Shown here: positions 39,387 through 50,403 of the stretch, piece by piece
How positions within the stretch are numbered: the first letter of the stretch is position 1
How the letters are laid out: each line of letters starts with the position of its first letter
Notes under the pieces: generated by a model
Told to the model about the DNA's origin: nothing
Seen by the model: only the letters and a program-made list of their open reading frames with translations
The model's database searches: none
Program-made: the position numbers and the translations under genes
NCBI GenBank assembly: GCA_024704765.1
Contig: JAKMXF010000022.1
Location: forward strand, 449,055-513,054
Length of the DNA stretch: 64,000 bases
Direction of reading: 5' to 3'
Origin: Oopsacas minuta
Taxonomy: Eukaryota; Porifera; Hexactinellida; Lyssacinosida; Leucopsacidae

Positions 39387-40228
39387 TCGTCCAATTTTCT
39401 ATCTAGTTGTATTCCCCCTTTGTTGAATTATTTAATCTAGTACCTCAAAACTTGTATATACTGTATCCTGTAGAATTAGTTGATTTATAGGAGTCTTAAT
39501 TGCTGTGATGTAATAGTTAATCTTATCTTATATTTTAATTTGTCGATGAGTAATAATACTATTACATAAGTTTAGTGGCTCAGTTCTAAAATGGTTGACT
39601 TAGTATCTATATATGTTTTTGCTCTGCTGTTCACACCTTTAGAGATTAAGACACCAAATTTGGCATGTGTACTCGTAGTGACATCTAGTTGTGCACCTGA
39701 TATTTGAAACTTTTCTAATGTTATATTTTCACACCTTTTGACACCTCTGTATTTTAGCCGAATCAGATTGTAGGGTTTTACATTAGGCTTAAATACATAA
39801 AATTAATTCTGGTGAAATTTGAACCTTTCAATGGATTGTGTAAATTGTGAGAGAATCAACTGATCGCTAAGAATCCATATCTCCTCTGTGTAACTCACAG
39901 ATTAACAATAGTTTTGTTTTAACAACACACGAGTTTGGAGTGCTCTTAGTTTACGCAATGTAATTCAGACATGTTTCCAACTAATAATACTATCAGTTTA
40001 CTAATTTAAAACCCTACAAACAATTCAACACCCGCACACAAGTGCATTTAAGTAATCATTCTTATACCCATAGGCCTAATGATAATATATTACGTCCTAC
40101 TAGCATATACTTATTATTTAGGGAATGTATTCAGAAATAATATTATTTCCAACTATAGCAAACTAATTCAACAATAAATACCATATACGGTAATAATATA
40201 TCCCTAATGATTCCATACAATTTATTTT
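39387..40228. other. Intergenic region, gene C to ADSL
   Basis: This is an 842-bp spacer between convergent genes. It contains the second copy of the dispersed repeat (39583-39739) and otherwise AT-rich sequence that should include both 3' UTRs. No coding sign. Confidence 0.6.
39583..39739. repeat. Dispersed repeat, copy 2
   Basis: Partner of 34777-34960. It starts with GTTCTAAAATGGTT and ends with TATTTTCACACCTTTT, with several small indels between. Confidence 0.75.
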
Positions 40229-41677
40229 CTAAACTAGAAGTACAGTCTTTAGATCTAAAACCTCTTTATAAGTCTCTGTGAGCGGAGCTACTTCCTGTTT
40301 TAAGAACTTAGTTACTTGTTCTGGAGCCCTGCCTATGAAAGTTGAAGGCTCGAATATTTCACCCAATTTTAGTCTCACAGGAGCAAAGTAAGGTTCGTTC
40401 TGTACTCTCGCTAGAAAGTCATTTTCTTTTCCAGATAATTTTATTTGCATACCTGCCTGGTGTGAGAGCTTACGTATGATCTCGTGACATTTTTGTCTAT
40501 CTCCACCCTGTTTAACCATTTCCGCGATTAAGTTCTCAGAGGCTAGGAAGGGCAGTTCTTCATTAACTCTTTTCTCAATCACTTTATCATACACTACAAT
40601 ACCTTGTACAATAGACTGAAATGTAAGTAACATTCCATCTGCCGTTAGAAAGGCCTCGGCTAAAGAGATTCTACGGTTTGCACTGTCATCTAGAGATCTC
40701 TCTAACCACTGGAGGGACGCTGTCTGAAATCCGTTAGATAAGAGAGCCCCTAAGTGCCGGGAGAGACTACAGCATCGTTCAGAACGCATAGGGTTTCTCT
40801 TGTAAGGCATAGCAGTAGATCCAACTTGATCAGATTCAAAAGGTTCCTCCAGTTCTTTATGCCCGGCCAGCAAACGGATATCAGTACAGATCTTGTGAAT
40901 AGAAGTACCAAGCGAGGCTAGGATGGAGAGTATTTCAAAGTCAATCTTCCTACTGTAGGTTTGTCCAGTTACTGAGAAAGGTTTGCTAAAACCTGCTAAT
41001 TCAGTAATCCTCTGATCTAACAGCTCTACTTTATCATGATCACCATTGAATAGCTTTAGAAAGCTAGCTTGAGTCCCTGTAGTACCCTTTGCACCGCGGA
41101 ACTTAATATTAGCACTAGTGCGAGTCAAGTTTTCCAAATCTAGCACCAAGTCTTGAATCCAAATACACGCTCTCTTACCGACTGTAGTTAGCTGAGCAGG
41201 TTGGAAATGTGTGTAGCCTAGTGTGGGTAATGATTTGTAAGTTTCTGCGAATTTCGCCAAATTGTGTATGCATCTGACCAGCTTTGGTTTGATAATAGCT
41301 AGGCCTTCTTTAATGTTTATTAGGTCACCATTATCACCGACAAAACAAGAAGTTGCCCCCAGATGGATAATTGGAGCTGATTTTGGACAAGCCGCCCCAA
41401 ACGTGTGAATATGTGCCATGACGTCATGCTTCGTTACATTCTCGTGTTTCGCTGCGAGATTAAAATTAATATTATCTAAGTTAGACTCCATTTCGTTGAG
41501 CTGATCTTCACTAATCGATATGCCTAGTTCTCTCTGAGCCTTTGCGAGATAGAACCAGAGTCTTCTCCAAGTGGAAAACTTGTGCTGATCAGAAAATATG
41601 AAGCTCATCTCCTCGCTTGCATATCGTGACGTCAGAGGAGATTGATAAGAGACATATTTGTTCGGATCTTCAGACAT
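40229..41677 (-). CDS. ADSL: Adenylosuccinate lyase
   Basis: Cytosolic enzyme of purine synthesis. It releases fumarate from SAICAR and from adenylosuccinate. The single uninterrupted frame of 482 aa starts at the ATG at 41677; an upstream TTG is not a start in animals. The length matches animal ADSL (about 484). The fumarase/lyase signature [11 protein letters not shown] is at residues 286-296 with the catalytic Ser at about 287, and the THFQPAQ segment with the general-acid His is at about 157. GTTGTQASF, which contacts substrate, is also intact. The animal gene normally has many introns, but none is present here. It is divergently transcribed from the phospholipase B-like gene with 216 bp between start codons. 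Confidence 0.97.
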   Translation of the reverse strand: MSEDPNKYVSYQSPLTSRYASEEMSFIFSDQHKFSTWRRLWFYLAKAQRELGISISEDQLNEMESNLDNINFNLAAKHENVTKHDVMAHIHTFGAACPKSAPIIHLGATSCFVGDNGDLINIKEGLAIIKPKLVRCIHNLAKFAETYKSLPTLGYTHFQPAQLTTVGKRACIWIQDLVLDLENLTRTSANIKFRGAKGTTGTQASFLKLFNGDHDKVELLDQRITELAGFSKPFSVTGQTYSRKIDFEILSILASLGTSIHKICTDIRLLAGHKELEEPFESDQVGSTAMPYKRNPMRSERCCSLSRHLGALLSNGFQTASLQWLERSLDDSANRRISLAEAFLTADGMLLTFQSIVQGIVVYDKVIEKRVNEELPFLASENLIAEMVKQGGDRQKCHEIIRKLSHQAGMQIKLSGKENDFLARVQNEPYFAPVRLKLGEIFEPSTFIGRAPEQVTKFLKQEVAPLTETYKEVLDLKTVLLV

Positions 41678-41893
41678 CAAAGGTACAATTTTTAACTAAT
41701 CACAAGATAATGAATTACACATCTATCAGTAAATTTCTTTAAACCCTAACCTGGTACATTTTAGAATATACTCTATCGTTCAGGGATTTACCAATTTAAT
41801 GTAAGTCTTCCATTAAATTCTTTAGAATATTGGATATGTACATAAGAGTTATATATAAATTACTTTATTCTACATAATTATCTCCCAGCTGGA
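41678..41893. promoter_or_regulatory. Shared divergent promoter region
   Basis: Only 216 bp separate the start codons of the lyase (-) and the phospholipase B-like gene (+). Both promoters and both 5' UTRs must lie here or overlap the genes. The stretch is AT-rich; I see no clear TATA box or other known element. Confidence 0.45.
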
Positions 41894-43459
41894 ATGGGAA
41901 AACTATTAGCTTTTACATTCATCCTACTTACAGTGGCTAAAGTCATCAACTCAGAGAAGTTTGAGAATTCAGTGGTTTTAGGCATTTTTACAGAAAAAAT
42001 TAATGAAACCGGATGGTCTTCCCTCACTATTGACACGAAATTCGGGACTTTTAGTGATGAACAGATAGCAAACAATAGCGGCTATGCGGAAGGCTTCCTG
42101 ACAGCAAAATACATTTATTACAACTGGCAGAATACAATGGCAGACCAGTGTAGGAATGGCAGATGCGATAAAATATGGAGCTGGATACAGAAACAACATG
42201 ACTGGGTAGATGCTAATGAGCCTCACTACGAAGGCAACAAGTACTGGCATCAAGTACATTTGATGCATGTACAGATAGCAGGATTGGCTCAGGGATACAA
42301 AGCTAGTGGACAACCTAAACTACCTGATTACGCTTTCGACCTATTACAATTAGCAGAGGAATTCGTGGCTATTGAGGGTAAGATGGGTTCAAAACCTTAC
42401 GGCGTCACAGGACTAGGATCCTGCTCCGCTCTGATTAAAATCTCTGAAGATTATGATGATATTTGGTTTACCCATGATACCTGGGGCAGTTATTTTGAGA
42501 TGTTGAAAATGATGAAACGTTACTACCTCCCATACAGTCTGAACATGCGGAGTGGGGATAAGGTTCCTGGGTCTAACATCACGTTCTCTTCTTATCCAGG
42601 TGTGATACATAGTATTGATGATTTCTACGTCATCAATTCAGGACTAGCAGTGATGGAAACGACTAATACAATTTACAACGGAGAATTGTGGAAGTTTGTA
42701 GAACAGGAATCTATAATGGAGTTTTCTCGAGTTATGATAGCAAACAGATTAGCAGAGTCAGCTGAGGACTGGGTTGAGATTTACAGTCGTTACAATAGCG
42801 GTACATATAACAACCAGTGGATGGTACTCGACTACAATAAATTCTCTCCAGGAAATGTCCGAGACGGGACCTTGTATGTACTTGAACAACTTCCTGGATA
42901 TATTGAGAGACAGGATATGACTTATGTCCTGAGAGAGAAGGGATATTGGGCTAGCTATAACATACCTTTCTTTGCTGAAGTGTACAACCGTAGCGGTACT
43001 CCTAAAATGGCGGATAAGCACGGAGATTGGTTCACACACGAGGGACACCCTCGTGCGAAAATATTTAAGAGGGATCAGGGGAGTGTCAAGGATGTCACGA
43101 GTCTTCTCAAATTGATGCGTTATAACGACTTTATGAATGATCCATTTTCAAAGTGTGAATGCACTCCTAACCATGCTTCGGCTGAAAACGTAATTGCCTC
43201 TCGTAGCGACCTGAACCCAGCTAACGGGACCTATCCAATTCCTCAAGAAGGTCACAGATTACACGGAGCTACTGACACAAAGATAACGAGCTATAAACTG
43301 TTCGCTAAGCATCAAGTAGTAGGAGTGGCAGGTCCTACATGGGATCAACAACCTGTGTTCAAGTGGAGCACCTCTGGATATAAAAGAACACGACCTCTGG
43401 GACACCCTGATGCATTCAAGTTCAATAGCGTAGTGTTCAAAGGCGGTGCTTTCCCTTAA
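41894..43459 (+). CDS. PLBD: Phospholipase B-like hydrolase
   Basis: Lysosomal or secreted N-terminal-nucleophile hydrolase of the PLBD1/PLBD2 (laminin-ancestor) family, thought to remove fatty acids from phospholipids or to act as an amidase. 521 aa, single exon. Residues 1-20 form a signal peptide. The GLGSCSALIK motif places the nucleophile Cys, exposed after autocleavage, at residue 177. Family blocks YNNQWMVLDYNKF and the C-terminal GHPDAFKFNSVVF are intact. Several Asn glycosylation sites fit a lysosomal route. I cannot tell PLBD1 from PLBD2 by eye. Confidence 0.93.
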   Translation: MGKLLAFTFILLTVAKVINSEKFENSVVLGIFTEKINETGWSSLTIDTKFGTFSDEQIANNSGYAEGFLTAKYIYYNWQNTMADQCRNGRCDKIWSWIQKQHDWVDANEPHYEGNKYWHQVHLMHVQIAGLAQGYKASGQPKLPDYAFDLLQLAEEFVAIEGKMGSKPYGVTGLGSCSALIKISEDYDDIWFTHDTWGSYFEMLKMMKRYYLPYSLNMRSGDKVPGSNITFSSYPGVIHSIDDFYVINSGLAVMETTNTIYNGELWKFVEQESIMEFSRVMIANRLAESAEDWVEIYSRYNSGTYNNQWMVLDYNKFSPGNVRDGTLYVLEQLPGYIERQDMTYVLREKGYWASYNIPFFAEVYNRSGTPKMADKHGDWFTHEGHPRAKIFKRDQGSVKDVTSLLKLMRYNDFMNDPFSKCECTPNHASAENVIASRSDLNPANGTYPIPQEGHRLHGATDTKITSYKLFAKHQVVGVAGPTWDQQPVFKWSTSGYKRTRPLGHPDAFKFNSVVFKGGAFP

Positions 43460-43794
43460 CCCTTGAGATTATTAAGATTAATATACGTGTGTAATTAAGA
43501 ATCTAATTTCGATATTATATATAGAAATAATTTGTAGAGCATACACATTAGGTTTGGTATGTAGTATATACTTTCAGTTCTATAATTTGTTATGGGTAAA
43601 GTTCGAGAGACTATTCTAGAAGCATACAATATTCCTACCTATTGTGAAATTAGGCGTAACTAGAATTGAGGCAGAGAGACTGTTTTCTTTTTCGCTCGCT
43701 ATTTGTGATTATATTGATACAACTATACATCCCTCCCTCCTCGATCTAAGATTTCTAGTCACTCCCCAGTGGATTCACATATTTCCTTACCCGC
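43460..43794. other. Intergenic region
   Basis: 335 bp between two tandem + strand genes. It should contain the 3' UTR of the PLBD gene and the promoter of the dehydrogenase, with a pyrimidine-rich stretch (CCCTCCCTCC) near 43732. Nothing else is recognisable. Confidence 0.5.
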
Positions 43795-44805
43795 ATGGAA
43801 GGTAACTCAAGCCAAGGTATTTTCTCAATCTTCTTTAACAAATACGCCATACATACCACCTGCATACTGGGTATTGGCATTATTCTGTGTGTACGGAGGT
43901 ATTTCCAGGGAGCTCGTTGTTTGTCTAAAGTTACTCTAAACGGAAAGACAGTAGTAATAACAGGAGCTAATTCTGGTGTTGGGAAGGCTACTGCCGTTGA
44001 GCTAGCTAAAAGAGGAGCTACTCTGGTATTGGGGTGTAGAGAGGTTGAGAAGAGTCAAGAAGCGTTAAAAGAGATTAAGATACAGAGTGGAAGTAATAGG
44101 ATCTATATGAAGAAGTTAGATCTCTCAATTCTCACTTCAGTATACGAATTCTCTAAGGAAATATTGAATGAATTCCCAGAGATTCACATACTAGTCAACA
44201 ATGCAGCTGTCATGTGTCCAAAAGAGATTACAGTTGACAGGTTTGACAAACAATGGAGTGTTAATTACTTGGGACATTTTCTATTAACAAATCTCTTACT
44301 TGAGAGGTTGAAAGCAAGCAGTCCAGCCAGGATAATAAATCTGGGATCAATGATTTACGCTGACAGATTAGATTTCGATGATTTGATGCAAGATACAGAT
44401 TATGATTCTATGCGAGCTTATCAACACACGAAACTAGCTAATTGTTTGTTCACAACACACTTATCAAGTCTCCTCAGAGATTCTGACGTCACTGTTAATA
44501 CAGTCTCGCCTGGTATAGTATGGACACAACTAGGCAGACATAGAGTTAAAGAATATTCCATATTAATGAAAGCATTATTCTGGTGCGTATGTAATATGGT
44601 TCTCAAGAGTCCCTGGTATGGAGCACAAACAGTAGTGTATTGTTGTGTAGCGTCTGAAATTGAGGGAGTGAGTGGACAAATGTTTCGTGAGTGTAAACTC
44701 ATGTCTCTCAAACCTCATGCACAGGATGCAATAGCTGCAGATAAGTTATGGAAAATATCATCTGAACAAGCTAATTTACAGACAATTCTTAACGAAATTC
44801 AATAA
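43795..44805 (+). CDS. Membrane-anchored short-chain dehydrogenase (retinol dehydrogenase-like)
   Basis: NAD(P)-dependent oxidoreductase of the classical SDR family, nearest in look to the RDH11-14/DHRS13 group that interconverts retinoids and other lipid alcohols and aldehydes at the ER. 336 aa, single exon. There is an N-terminal hydrophobic anchor (about residues 18-33), the cofactor motif TGANSGVG (56-63), NNAA (135-138), catalytic Ser 185 and YxxxK (Tyr 209, Lys 213). The reaction class is well supported; the retinoid substrate is inference only. Confidence 0.92.
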   Translation: MEGNSSQGIFSIFFNKYAIHTTCILGIGIILCVRRYFQGARCLSKVTLNGKTVVITGANSGVGKATAVELAKRGATLVLGCREVEKSQEALKEIKIQSGSNRIYMKKLDLSILTSVYEFSKEILNEFPEIHILVNNAAVMCPKEITVDRFDKQWSVNYLGHFLLTNLLLERLKASSPARIINLGSMIYADRLDFDDLMQDTDYDSMRAYQHTKLANCLFTTHLSSLLRDSDVTVNTVSPGIVWTQLGRHRVKEYSILMKALFWCVCNMVLKSPWYGAQTVVYCCVASEIEGVSGQMFRECKLMSLKPHAQDAIAADKLWKISSEQANLQTILNEIQ

Positions 44806-45045
44806 TAATTAGAAATATTCAAAATTATTGGTAGACCTCTATTATAGTATCTATGTGCGTCTTAACCTCTACAGGGGCATGTGTGTATTTGCCAATATTG
44901 GTTAACTTTGGTCCAATTCATTATTATATACGAGTTTGTCTAACGGCTATGAACACTTTTTTAATAATAATTATATAGATTAGGAATTACAAATTTCATT
45001 CCAAACAAATCTAGTATTTACTATTCTATTGTCCAATTGTGACCT

Positions 45046-45819
45046 ATGGACACATGCACTCAAGAGTTAATACATAACGCGTTCGTTATCAATCAGATAG
45101 ATTGTGGTAAGAGTTATGCGGCAGGACTCGCCATTGACCCTGAAACCTCAAAGATATACATCTCCGATTGGAAAGGTAACTGTGTACATGTGTATGATAA
45201 AGATTTGAAAGAGAACAGTAAATTCAATAATAAAACACCGATAAGGTCTCCTCGTGGTTTGAGGTTTAAAGACGGCATGTTATACGTAGCTGAGAGTAAT
45301 GGGAACATTGATCATTCATGCGTTAAGGTATTCTTAAGAGATGGTACTTTTATCCAAGAAATTGGACATTGGGGTTCACATGAGCAGCAATTCCGACTCT
45401 CTTTAGCTTTGGATGTAGATGAGTATAAAAATATTTATATTTGCGATAGAGGCCATTCTATTATAAAAGTAATGACAAGTGAAGGAAAGTTGCTTAGCAA
45501 ATTTGGAAGAGAGAATTTGAAATGGCCAATTGATATACGCATATATAAAACTTTTATATATGTTCTAGACCATAAGTATACGCATATGTTTGTATTTGAT
45601 CTTGAACACAACTTTGTTACAGAATTCTGTCTACCATCAAGATATACATCAAGCTATTTCGTGATCAATTCAGAAGGTGAAATTATATTCAGTGATAATA
45701 AGAATGGTCGTTTAGTTAAGATCAATGGTTTCCACACTTTAATATATCACACACAACTGCCGCACAATCGAATAGATATTAGTAATAAAGGAATAGAAAT
45801 GGATAGAGAAGAAGAATAG
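45046..45819 (+). CDS. NHL-repeat beta-propeller protein
   Basis: 257 aa, single exon. Tandem units with the pattern G-L-A-I/D...IYI-(S/C)D...V-x-V (for example IYISDWKGNCVHVYD, LYVAESNG, IYICDRGHSIIKV, IIFSDNKNGRLVKI) are typical of NHL repeats; about six blades would form one propeller. It has no RING, B-box or coiled coil as in TRIM-NHL proteins, and no signal peptide, so it is probably a cytosolic binding protein. It starts 240 bp after the dehydrogenase on the same strand. Function is unknown. Confidence 0.8.
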   Translation: MDTCTQELIHNAFVINQIDCGKSYAAGLAIDPETSKIYISDWKGNCVHVYDKDLKENSKFNNKTPIRSPRGLRFKDGMLYVAESNGNIDHSCVKVFLRDGTFIQEIGHWGSHEQQFRLSLALDVDEYKNIYICDRGHSIIKVMTSEGKLLSKFGRENLKWPIDIRIYKTFIYVLDHKYTHMFVFDLEHNFVTEFCLPSRYTSSYFVINSEGEIIFSDNKNGRLVKINGFHTLIYHTQLPHNRIDISNKGIEMDREEE

Positions 45820-46773
45820 TTCATACATATCAAAAAAACATTGTAAGTTATCTCCAAATAATAGAAGATTCTAACTGATTAAAGATACAATATAACGATT
45901 AAGGAATATTTTGTATAATATATAATATTATGTTTGCAAAAATTGTAAATTATAAATTATAAGCACTCTTGTAGACTGCGCTTAATCGGAACACCGATTA
46001 ATCGGGAACTCAGCTAAATGGGAAACCTTTGTTTGGAACAAAGTGTCCCAGTTAAACTGAGTTTATTGCAAATTATAATTTTTAAGTTGTAAACTTTTAT
46101 TTCCCGCAAAAATACTTAATAAACACAAAGCCATCATCTCACGTACTGTCAGGTTTTCTGTACTATGATTCTACAATAATTTATTAGTGAAAACGAATAA
46201 ATTGTTTAAGATTTGATTGCTTTCAACGAATAGCGCAACCAATTAGTACTACGTGAAATTATGTAAATTAACAAGGAAATAGCTATACTCCGACTCTAAA
46301 TGCCACTATAGTTTGATCTTATCAAACATACAAATAAAGTACGTACAGTAGAACTCGGATAAGATGTACCAACTCGGGAAACAATACTAGTACGTCTTAA
46401 CCGAAGTATGTCTTATCCGAATATTTTTCCTATACAACTAGTATAATAATAGAAATCCGTTTTGGAAAAAAGTACATATTAACCGAATTCTGTATGTAAT
46501 ATTTAGTGAAATAAATACGTATAGCACTTTAAAACATGCTCTAAAACTGTAGAAACGCTTCACACACTTGACCATTCTCATGTCAGAGTACGTACTAGCT
46601 AAATTACCTATACCGGTTATACGTATCTCCATCGTTAATAGAGTTACTATTCGTATTACCAATTTATTAATTATTTGTTAAGACAATATAAATTGGAATG
46701 ATAGTTCATTTGATCTCAGCTCTATAAACTAAAGTTAAATAACTACTAATATATTTAGTATGAAAATATTGAA
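45820..46773. other. Intergenic region with transposon-like ends
   Basis: 954 bp between convergent genes. Around 45975-46075 are short inverted segments (CTTAATCGGA and CCGATTAATCG; CTTTGTTTGGAACAAAG). Around 46345-46425, CAGTAGAACTCGGATAAG and a later CTTATCCGA form an inverted pair of the look found at ends of pogo/Tigger-like MITEs. No gene is seen. Confidence 0.45.
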
Positions 46774-49700
46774 CTAATCAGAATCGATAAAAGAATATTC
46801 TGTATTTCCTACTTCTTTTAGTTTATTATTCAAATCTCTTCGTAAAACGTTCAAATTTTGAGTGAATTTGTCTTTATTCTTAACATTGACTGATTGCTCA
46901 ATGTTTTCCATCAGCTGTTCGAAGCATTTATCCATTCTAGTACGCAGTTCTGTTGGCTGTAATTCGATTACACGTTTCTGGTATCTCTGGAAATATTCAG
47001 GATCTATGAGAATTAGTGATAGAAGGGGGCGTGACATGGACCACTGGTTCCTACATTCTTCAAACATAACAGTGTTTAGAATCGAGGATAAAATCTCTTG
47101 GAGAAGTCCTTTACACTGCTGGATATTACGTACAAGATGAGCACCTGTCGTAGAAGGAACTTTCTTATTGGCTTGTTTAAATGTGTGGCTTAGAATATTA
47201 TCAAGAGATTGACAACAGCCGGTACACATGAGTGTATCACTCGACTTGATTCCACCAGCTAGAGAACTGAGTATATAGAATATAACTTGATTGTCAAGGG
47301 GACTAATGAACTCTATATGATCTGAACATAGTACTTCCAATGTATTGAAATAAGCAACAGTTAATTTAGGATATTGCAAGAGCTGATCTAGTGAAATACT
47401 GATAATCATTTTGATGAATGTTTGTAAGGCATTCTCAAGTGATGGATCATTATACAATTGGAAAACACCAAAATTGCAATTACCACCATTCAATCCAACT
47501 TTGAGAACATTGAAGCAAGATGTAAAGCCCTTGAGCTTGTATTCGTATATCTTGTCAGGTGGAAAATCATTGAAGTTCAATATTTGAGAACCGTAACAGA
47601 AGATTGCTCTGCTCAGCTCTTTAAATAATAGAAAACCATTTGGTGACGTAATCTCAGGAGTAAGACGTTGACATCGACTAGTTCCTATCTCTATCAACAG
47701 CTTAAGGATTGGGATAGATACCTCAGGCTCTCGGTACCATCTGTTAAGACAGTCAATTAAGATACTAATAAAGTCTGGAAAGAACCAGGTGAAGAATAGC
47801 TGGTAACACATGCGAGTAGAAATTACATAAACTATTCCTCTCAAATCGTAACAGAGCCCGGATATCAAGTTCTTAATTTCAGTTTCGTCTTGTTGAGCAG
47901 CAACGGACGGGAGAGCATGTAGAAGAGTGGATAACCTTTTGAAGTTGACAGTTAGTGGAGCAATATACATGTCAAACACATCACTCTCTTCCTCTTTCAA
48001 TTCTCCTAATACTAATCTGCTAATGGATTTGTAGAAAGAGAGACGGAGTTTGAGATGAATCTTACAACCATTATTATAACTCAAGAAAGGAAACTCTACA
48101 CCAGTATGATGGTTAATCAGTAACTGAGAAGATTCTAGCTTTATAAGTCTCTTAGGCGTTACACTGCCAGTTGAGAGTTCATTGAATAATGAGAGAGTAC
48201 GTTGTAATATGACGTCATTATCTTTGAATATCTTTAGATTTGAGATGATTCTTTGCAGGTAGAATTCTAGTAGAAAAGATTCCTCTGTTATGCCAAGCTG
48301 TCTAGATAGAACATCATAAACTTGTGTAGTATTCTTCTGCATGTGTTCGTTTACATAAGTCTTACGTAGCTGATCAAGGAACACCAGAAGAGCTTCATCA
48401 AGTCTGATGCACGTTACTTGTGATCTGTGTTGATCCATGAACCCGCTTAACTGCAGCACACGACTAGTCATCTCTCCGTCTAACATATCGTGTTCATCAT
48501 TAGCTGAATAAGATACACGCCCTCCTAGCATGTACCCAGCTATAAACACGAGCCAAGCTAGCTGCATTTCTACTACGTTAGAAGATGATACACCTTCTGC
48601 TGTGGGGGTGCTGGGCGAAGCTAGTGCGGTCTGGTAGCTCAGTGCACAGTGATCGAAGTAATTCAAGATGCAACGGGAAGTATGGTCGTAATCACATCTG
48701 GCTATAGTCGCGATCTGTTCCAGCTGGTGCATTATAGTCCCAGAATCCTGGAAAGTTTCCTCACACAATTCAAGATGAGTAGCACACATTTGCAGTCTGT
48801 TCATGATGTATGCTTCCATTATTAGAGGGGTGTGTGCCTTGATCACCTGTGTATCTTGAGTACGGACGTAAGCCATAGAGGAAACCTGTCTTGCCCAGAA
48901 ACTAAGTACGTAATATACAGACTGTGGAGAGAACTCAGCAAGAGCTGTGAAAATCTTAATTGTAAACTCACTCAGCTGATTGAGTAACTGCTCAAAATGA
49001 GGTTGTTGTTTGACCAGCTCAGACATTTGGTAGTTTGCTTTCAGACGTAAAATCAATCGACAGAATTGATGGAAACAATTTGGATTTGCCAAATGCATTT
49101 CCGTAGTAAGAATAGCTGACACCCCTAACATGAATTCCTTCAAACACTCCTGTCTTTCTTGTGAATCCAACAGACCTCTCCTAACAGCTGCTATTGAGTT
49201 CAGACATGACATAGCCAGATGTGCTATCTCTTCAGGAAGACTTGAATACAACTTGAAGAGAATGGTGTGTGTGGTTTGAGGAAGAAAGAAAGCACGCCAG
49301 GAATGAGGAGCTTGTAAGCTTGTCATTTCATCTCCTTGTTCATCAGAAGCGAGACCAGAGAAATCGTATTGCAGACACTGATTTATCAGCTGTAAGCACT
49401 GCCCTACGTTAATATAGACAGGATTAGTTTTTGTAAGATTCTGTGTCTGATTCGTATTGAATTTATCTTTCAAAAACTCAACTGCTGATGTGAAAATATT
49501 AAAGAGAGCTTCATCTCTAAAACTAACTAATAATTTCCTGTGTCTAGCCAAAGACCTGAGACTGCCTGATTGACAGAAGTAAGTCACTGCATCAGTCAAT
49601 ATAATTAGCCCTACGAAATTTATATCAGCAGTTTGTGAGTCAGTAAGAGAAGTGGGTATAAGTGCAATTGCTTCATTTACAATTTCTCTGAAAGGGTACT

Positions 49701-50091
49701 CGCCGTCAACAGAGTCTGACCATCCGAATTTGCAGAGTTTTGCGAGAACACCCGAAACCTGTAGAACTGCGTAATGTGGCATACGAGCTGCAATCCCACT
49801 AACGAGATAGCGGAACAGATCATTCTTGAGTTGGATACGTTCAGCAATCGCTAGAGGTTGTCTCTGAGAGGAAACTTGCTTCTCTAACATACCAGCAGCT
49901 ATAACTATACAAGATGGAGATGTAGATCTCTCTAGAAGCATTTTTGCTACAGCGAAGGCACTAGGAGAATCGGTGAGTGCATGGAGAGCATCTTGTGCTC
50001 TCTGTCGTGTGTCAGCATCTACAGACTCGTACATCTCAGTGCAGAATTGCTCCACTTGTTTCAGATCAGAAGGACTTATTGGGCCAGACAT
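46774..50091 (-). CDS. XPO7: Exportin-7 (RanBP16/17 family)
   Basis: Nuclear transport receptor of the importin-beta superfamily. It binds Ran-GTP and carries protein cargo through nuclear pores. 1,105 aa in a single exon, against about 1,087 aa for vertebrate XPO7. The N-terminus (EQFCTEMYESVDADTRQRA) and segments such as LLERSTSPS, LARHRKLLVSFRDEALFNIF, CLQYDFSG and SWRAFFL align by eye with XPO7/RANBP17 rather than XPO4 or CRM1. The protein is helical HEAT-type throughout. The complete lack of introns is unusual for this gene in animals. Confidence 0.9.
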   Translation of the reverse strand: MSGPISPSDLKQVEQFCTEMYESVDADTRQRAQDALHALTDSPSAFAVAKMLLERSTSPSCIVIAAGMLEKQVSSQRQPLAIAERIQLKNDLFRYLVSGIAARMPHYAVLQVSGVLAKLCKFGWSDSVDGEYPFREIVNEAIALIPTSLTDSQTADINFVGLIILTDAVTYFCQSGSLRSLARHRKLLVSFRDEALFNIFTSAVEFLKDKFNTNQTQNLTKTNPVYINVGQCLQLINQCLQYDFSGLASDEQGDEMTSLQAPHSWRAFFLPQTTHTILFKLYSSLPEEIAHLAMSCLNSIAAVRRGLLDSQERQECLKEFMLGVSAILTTEMHLANPNCFHQFCRLILRLKANYQMSELVKQQPHFEQLLNQLSEFTIKIFTALAEFSPQSVYYVLSFWARQVSSMAYVRTQDTQVIKAHTPLIMEAYIMNRLQMCATHLELCEETFQDSGTIMHQLEQIATIARCDYDHTSRCILNYFDHCALSYQTALASPSTPTAEGVSSSNVVEMQLAWLVFIAGYMLGGRVSYSANDEHDMLDGEMTSRVLQLSGFMDQHRSQVTCIRLDEALLVFLDQLRKTYVNEHMQKNTTQVYDVLSRQLGITEESFLLEFYLQRIISNLKIFKDNDVILQRTLSLFNELSTGSVTPKRLIKLESSQLLINHHTGVEFPFLSYNNGCKIHLKLRLSFYKSISRLVLGELKEEESDVFDMYIAPLTVNFKRLSTLLHALPSVAAQQDETEIKNLISGLCYDLRGIVYVISTRMCYQLFFTWFFPDFISILIDCLNRWYREPEVSIPILKLLIEIGTSRCQRLTPEITSPNGFLLFKELSRAIFCYGSQILNFNDFPPDKIYEYKLKGFTSCFNVLKVGLNGGNCNFGVFQLYNDPSLENALQTFIKMIISISLDQLLQYPKLTVAYFNTLEVLCSDHIEFISPLDNQVIFYILSSLAGGIKSSDTLMCTGCCQSLDNILSHTFKQANKKVPSTTGAHLVRNIQQCKGLLQEILSSILNTVMFEECRNQWSMSRPLLSLILIDPEYFQRYQKRVIELQPTELRTRMDKCFEQLMENIEQSVNVKNKDKFTQNLNVLRRDLNNKLKEVGNTEYSFIDSD

Positions 50092-50403
50092 ATTAACCTG
50101 ATTTATTAAATAATAATATACGAACTACCTATACAGTTATCATTGGCTTATATTAAATCCTATCCAACATCTACCGATATCGCTAGATTTCTCCATGAAA
50201 AATCGGTGATAGCGATGATTGCTGGATACGTATTTTCTTTATAATATTTATCAGCAGATTCAGATTGCATGTTTTAACTTCTAAGCTTTTATGAGATTTA
50301 AAATATCTATAAACCATAGCTTATGAATAAACATACTTTATTTCATCTTTTAATGGAAATTAATTCATTAAAATTAATAAAAAATTATTAAACGTAAAAA
50401 TAT
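50092..50403. other. Intergenic region
   Basis: 312-bp AT-rich spacer between two - strand genes. A hairpin-like pair is visible (ATCGCTAGATTTCTCC near 50180 and ATAGCGAT near 50209). Nothing else is identifiable. Confidence 0.5.

Noticed and set aside
41978-42313. 111-codon frame antisense to the phospholipase B-like gene
   Set aside because: Shadow of a strongly supported enzyme gene.
40229-44805. Bacterial contamination or transfer explaining the intron-free genes
   Set aside because: The proteins are animal-type (signal-peptide PLBD, exportin-7, ADSL of eukaryotic length), base composition matches the neighbours and spacing is not operon-like.
46862-47140. 92-codon frame antisense to exportin-7
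   Set aside because: Shadow frame; no start context or domain.
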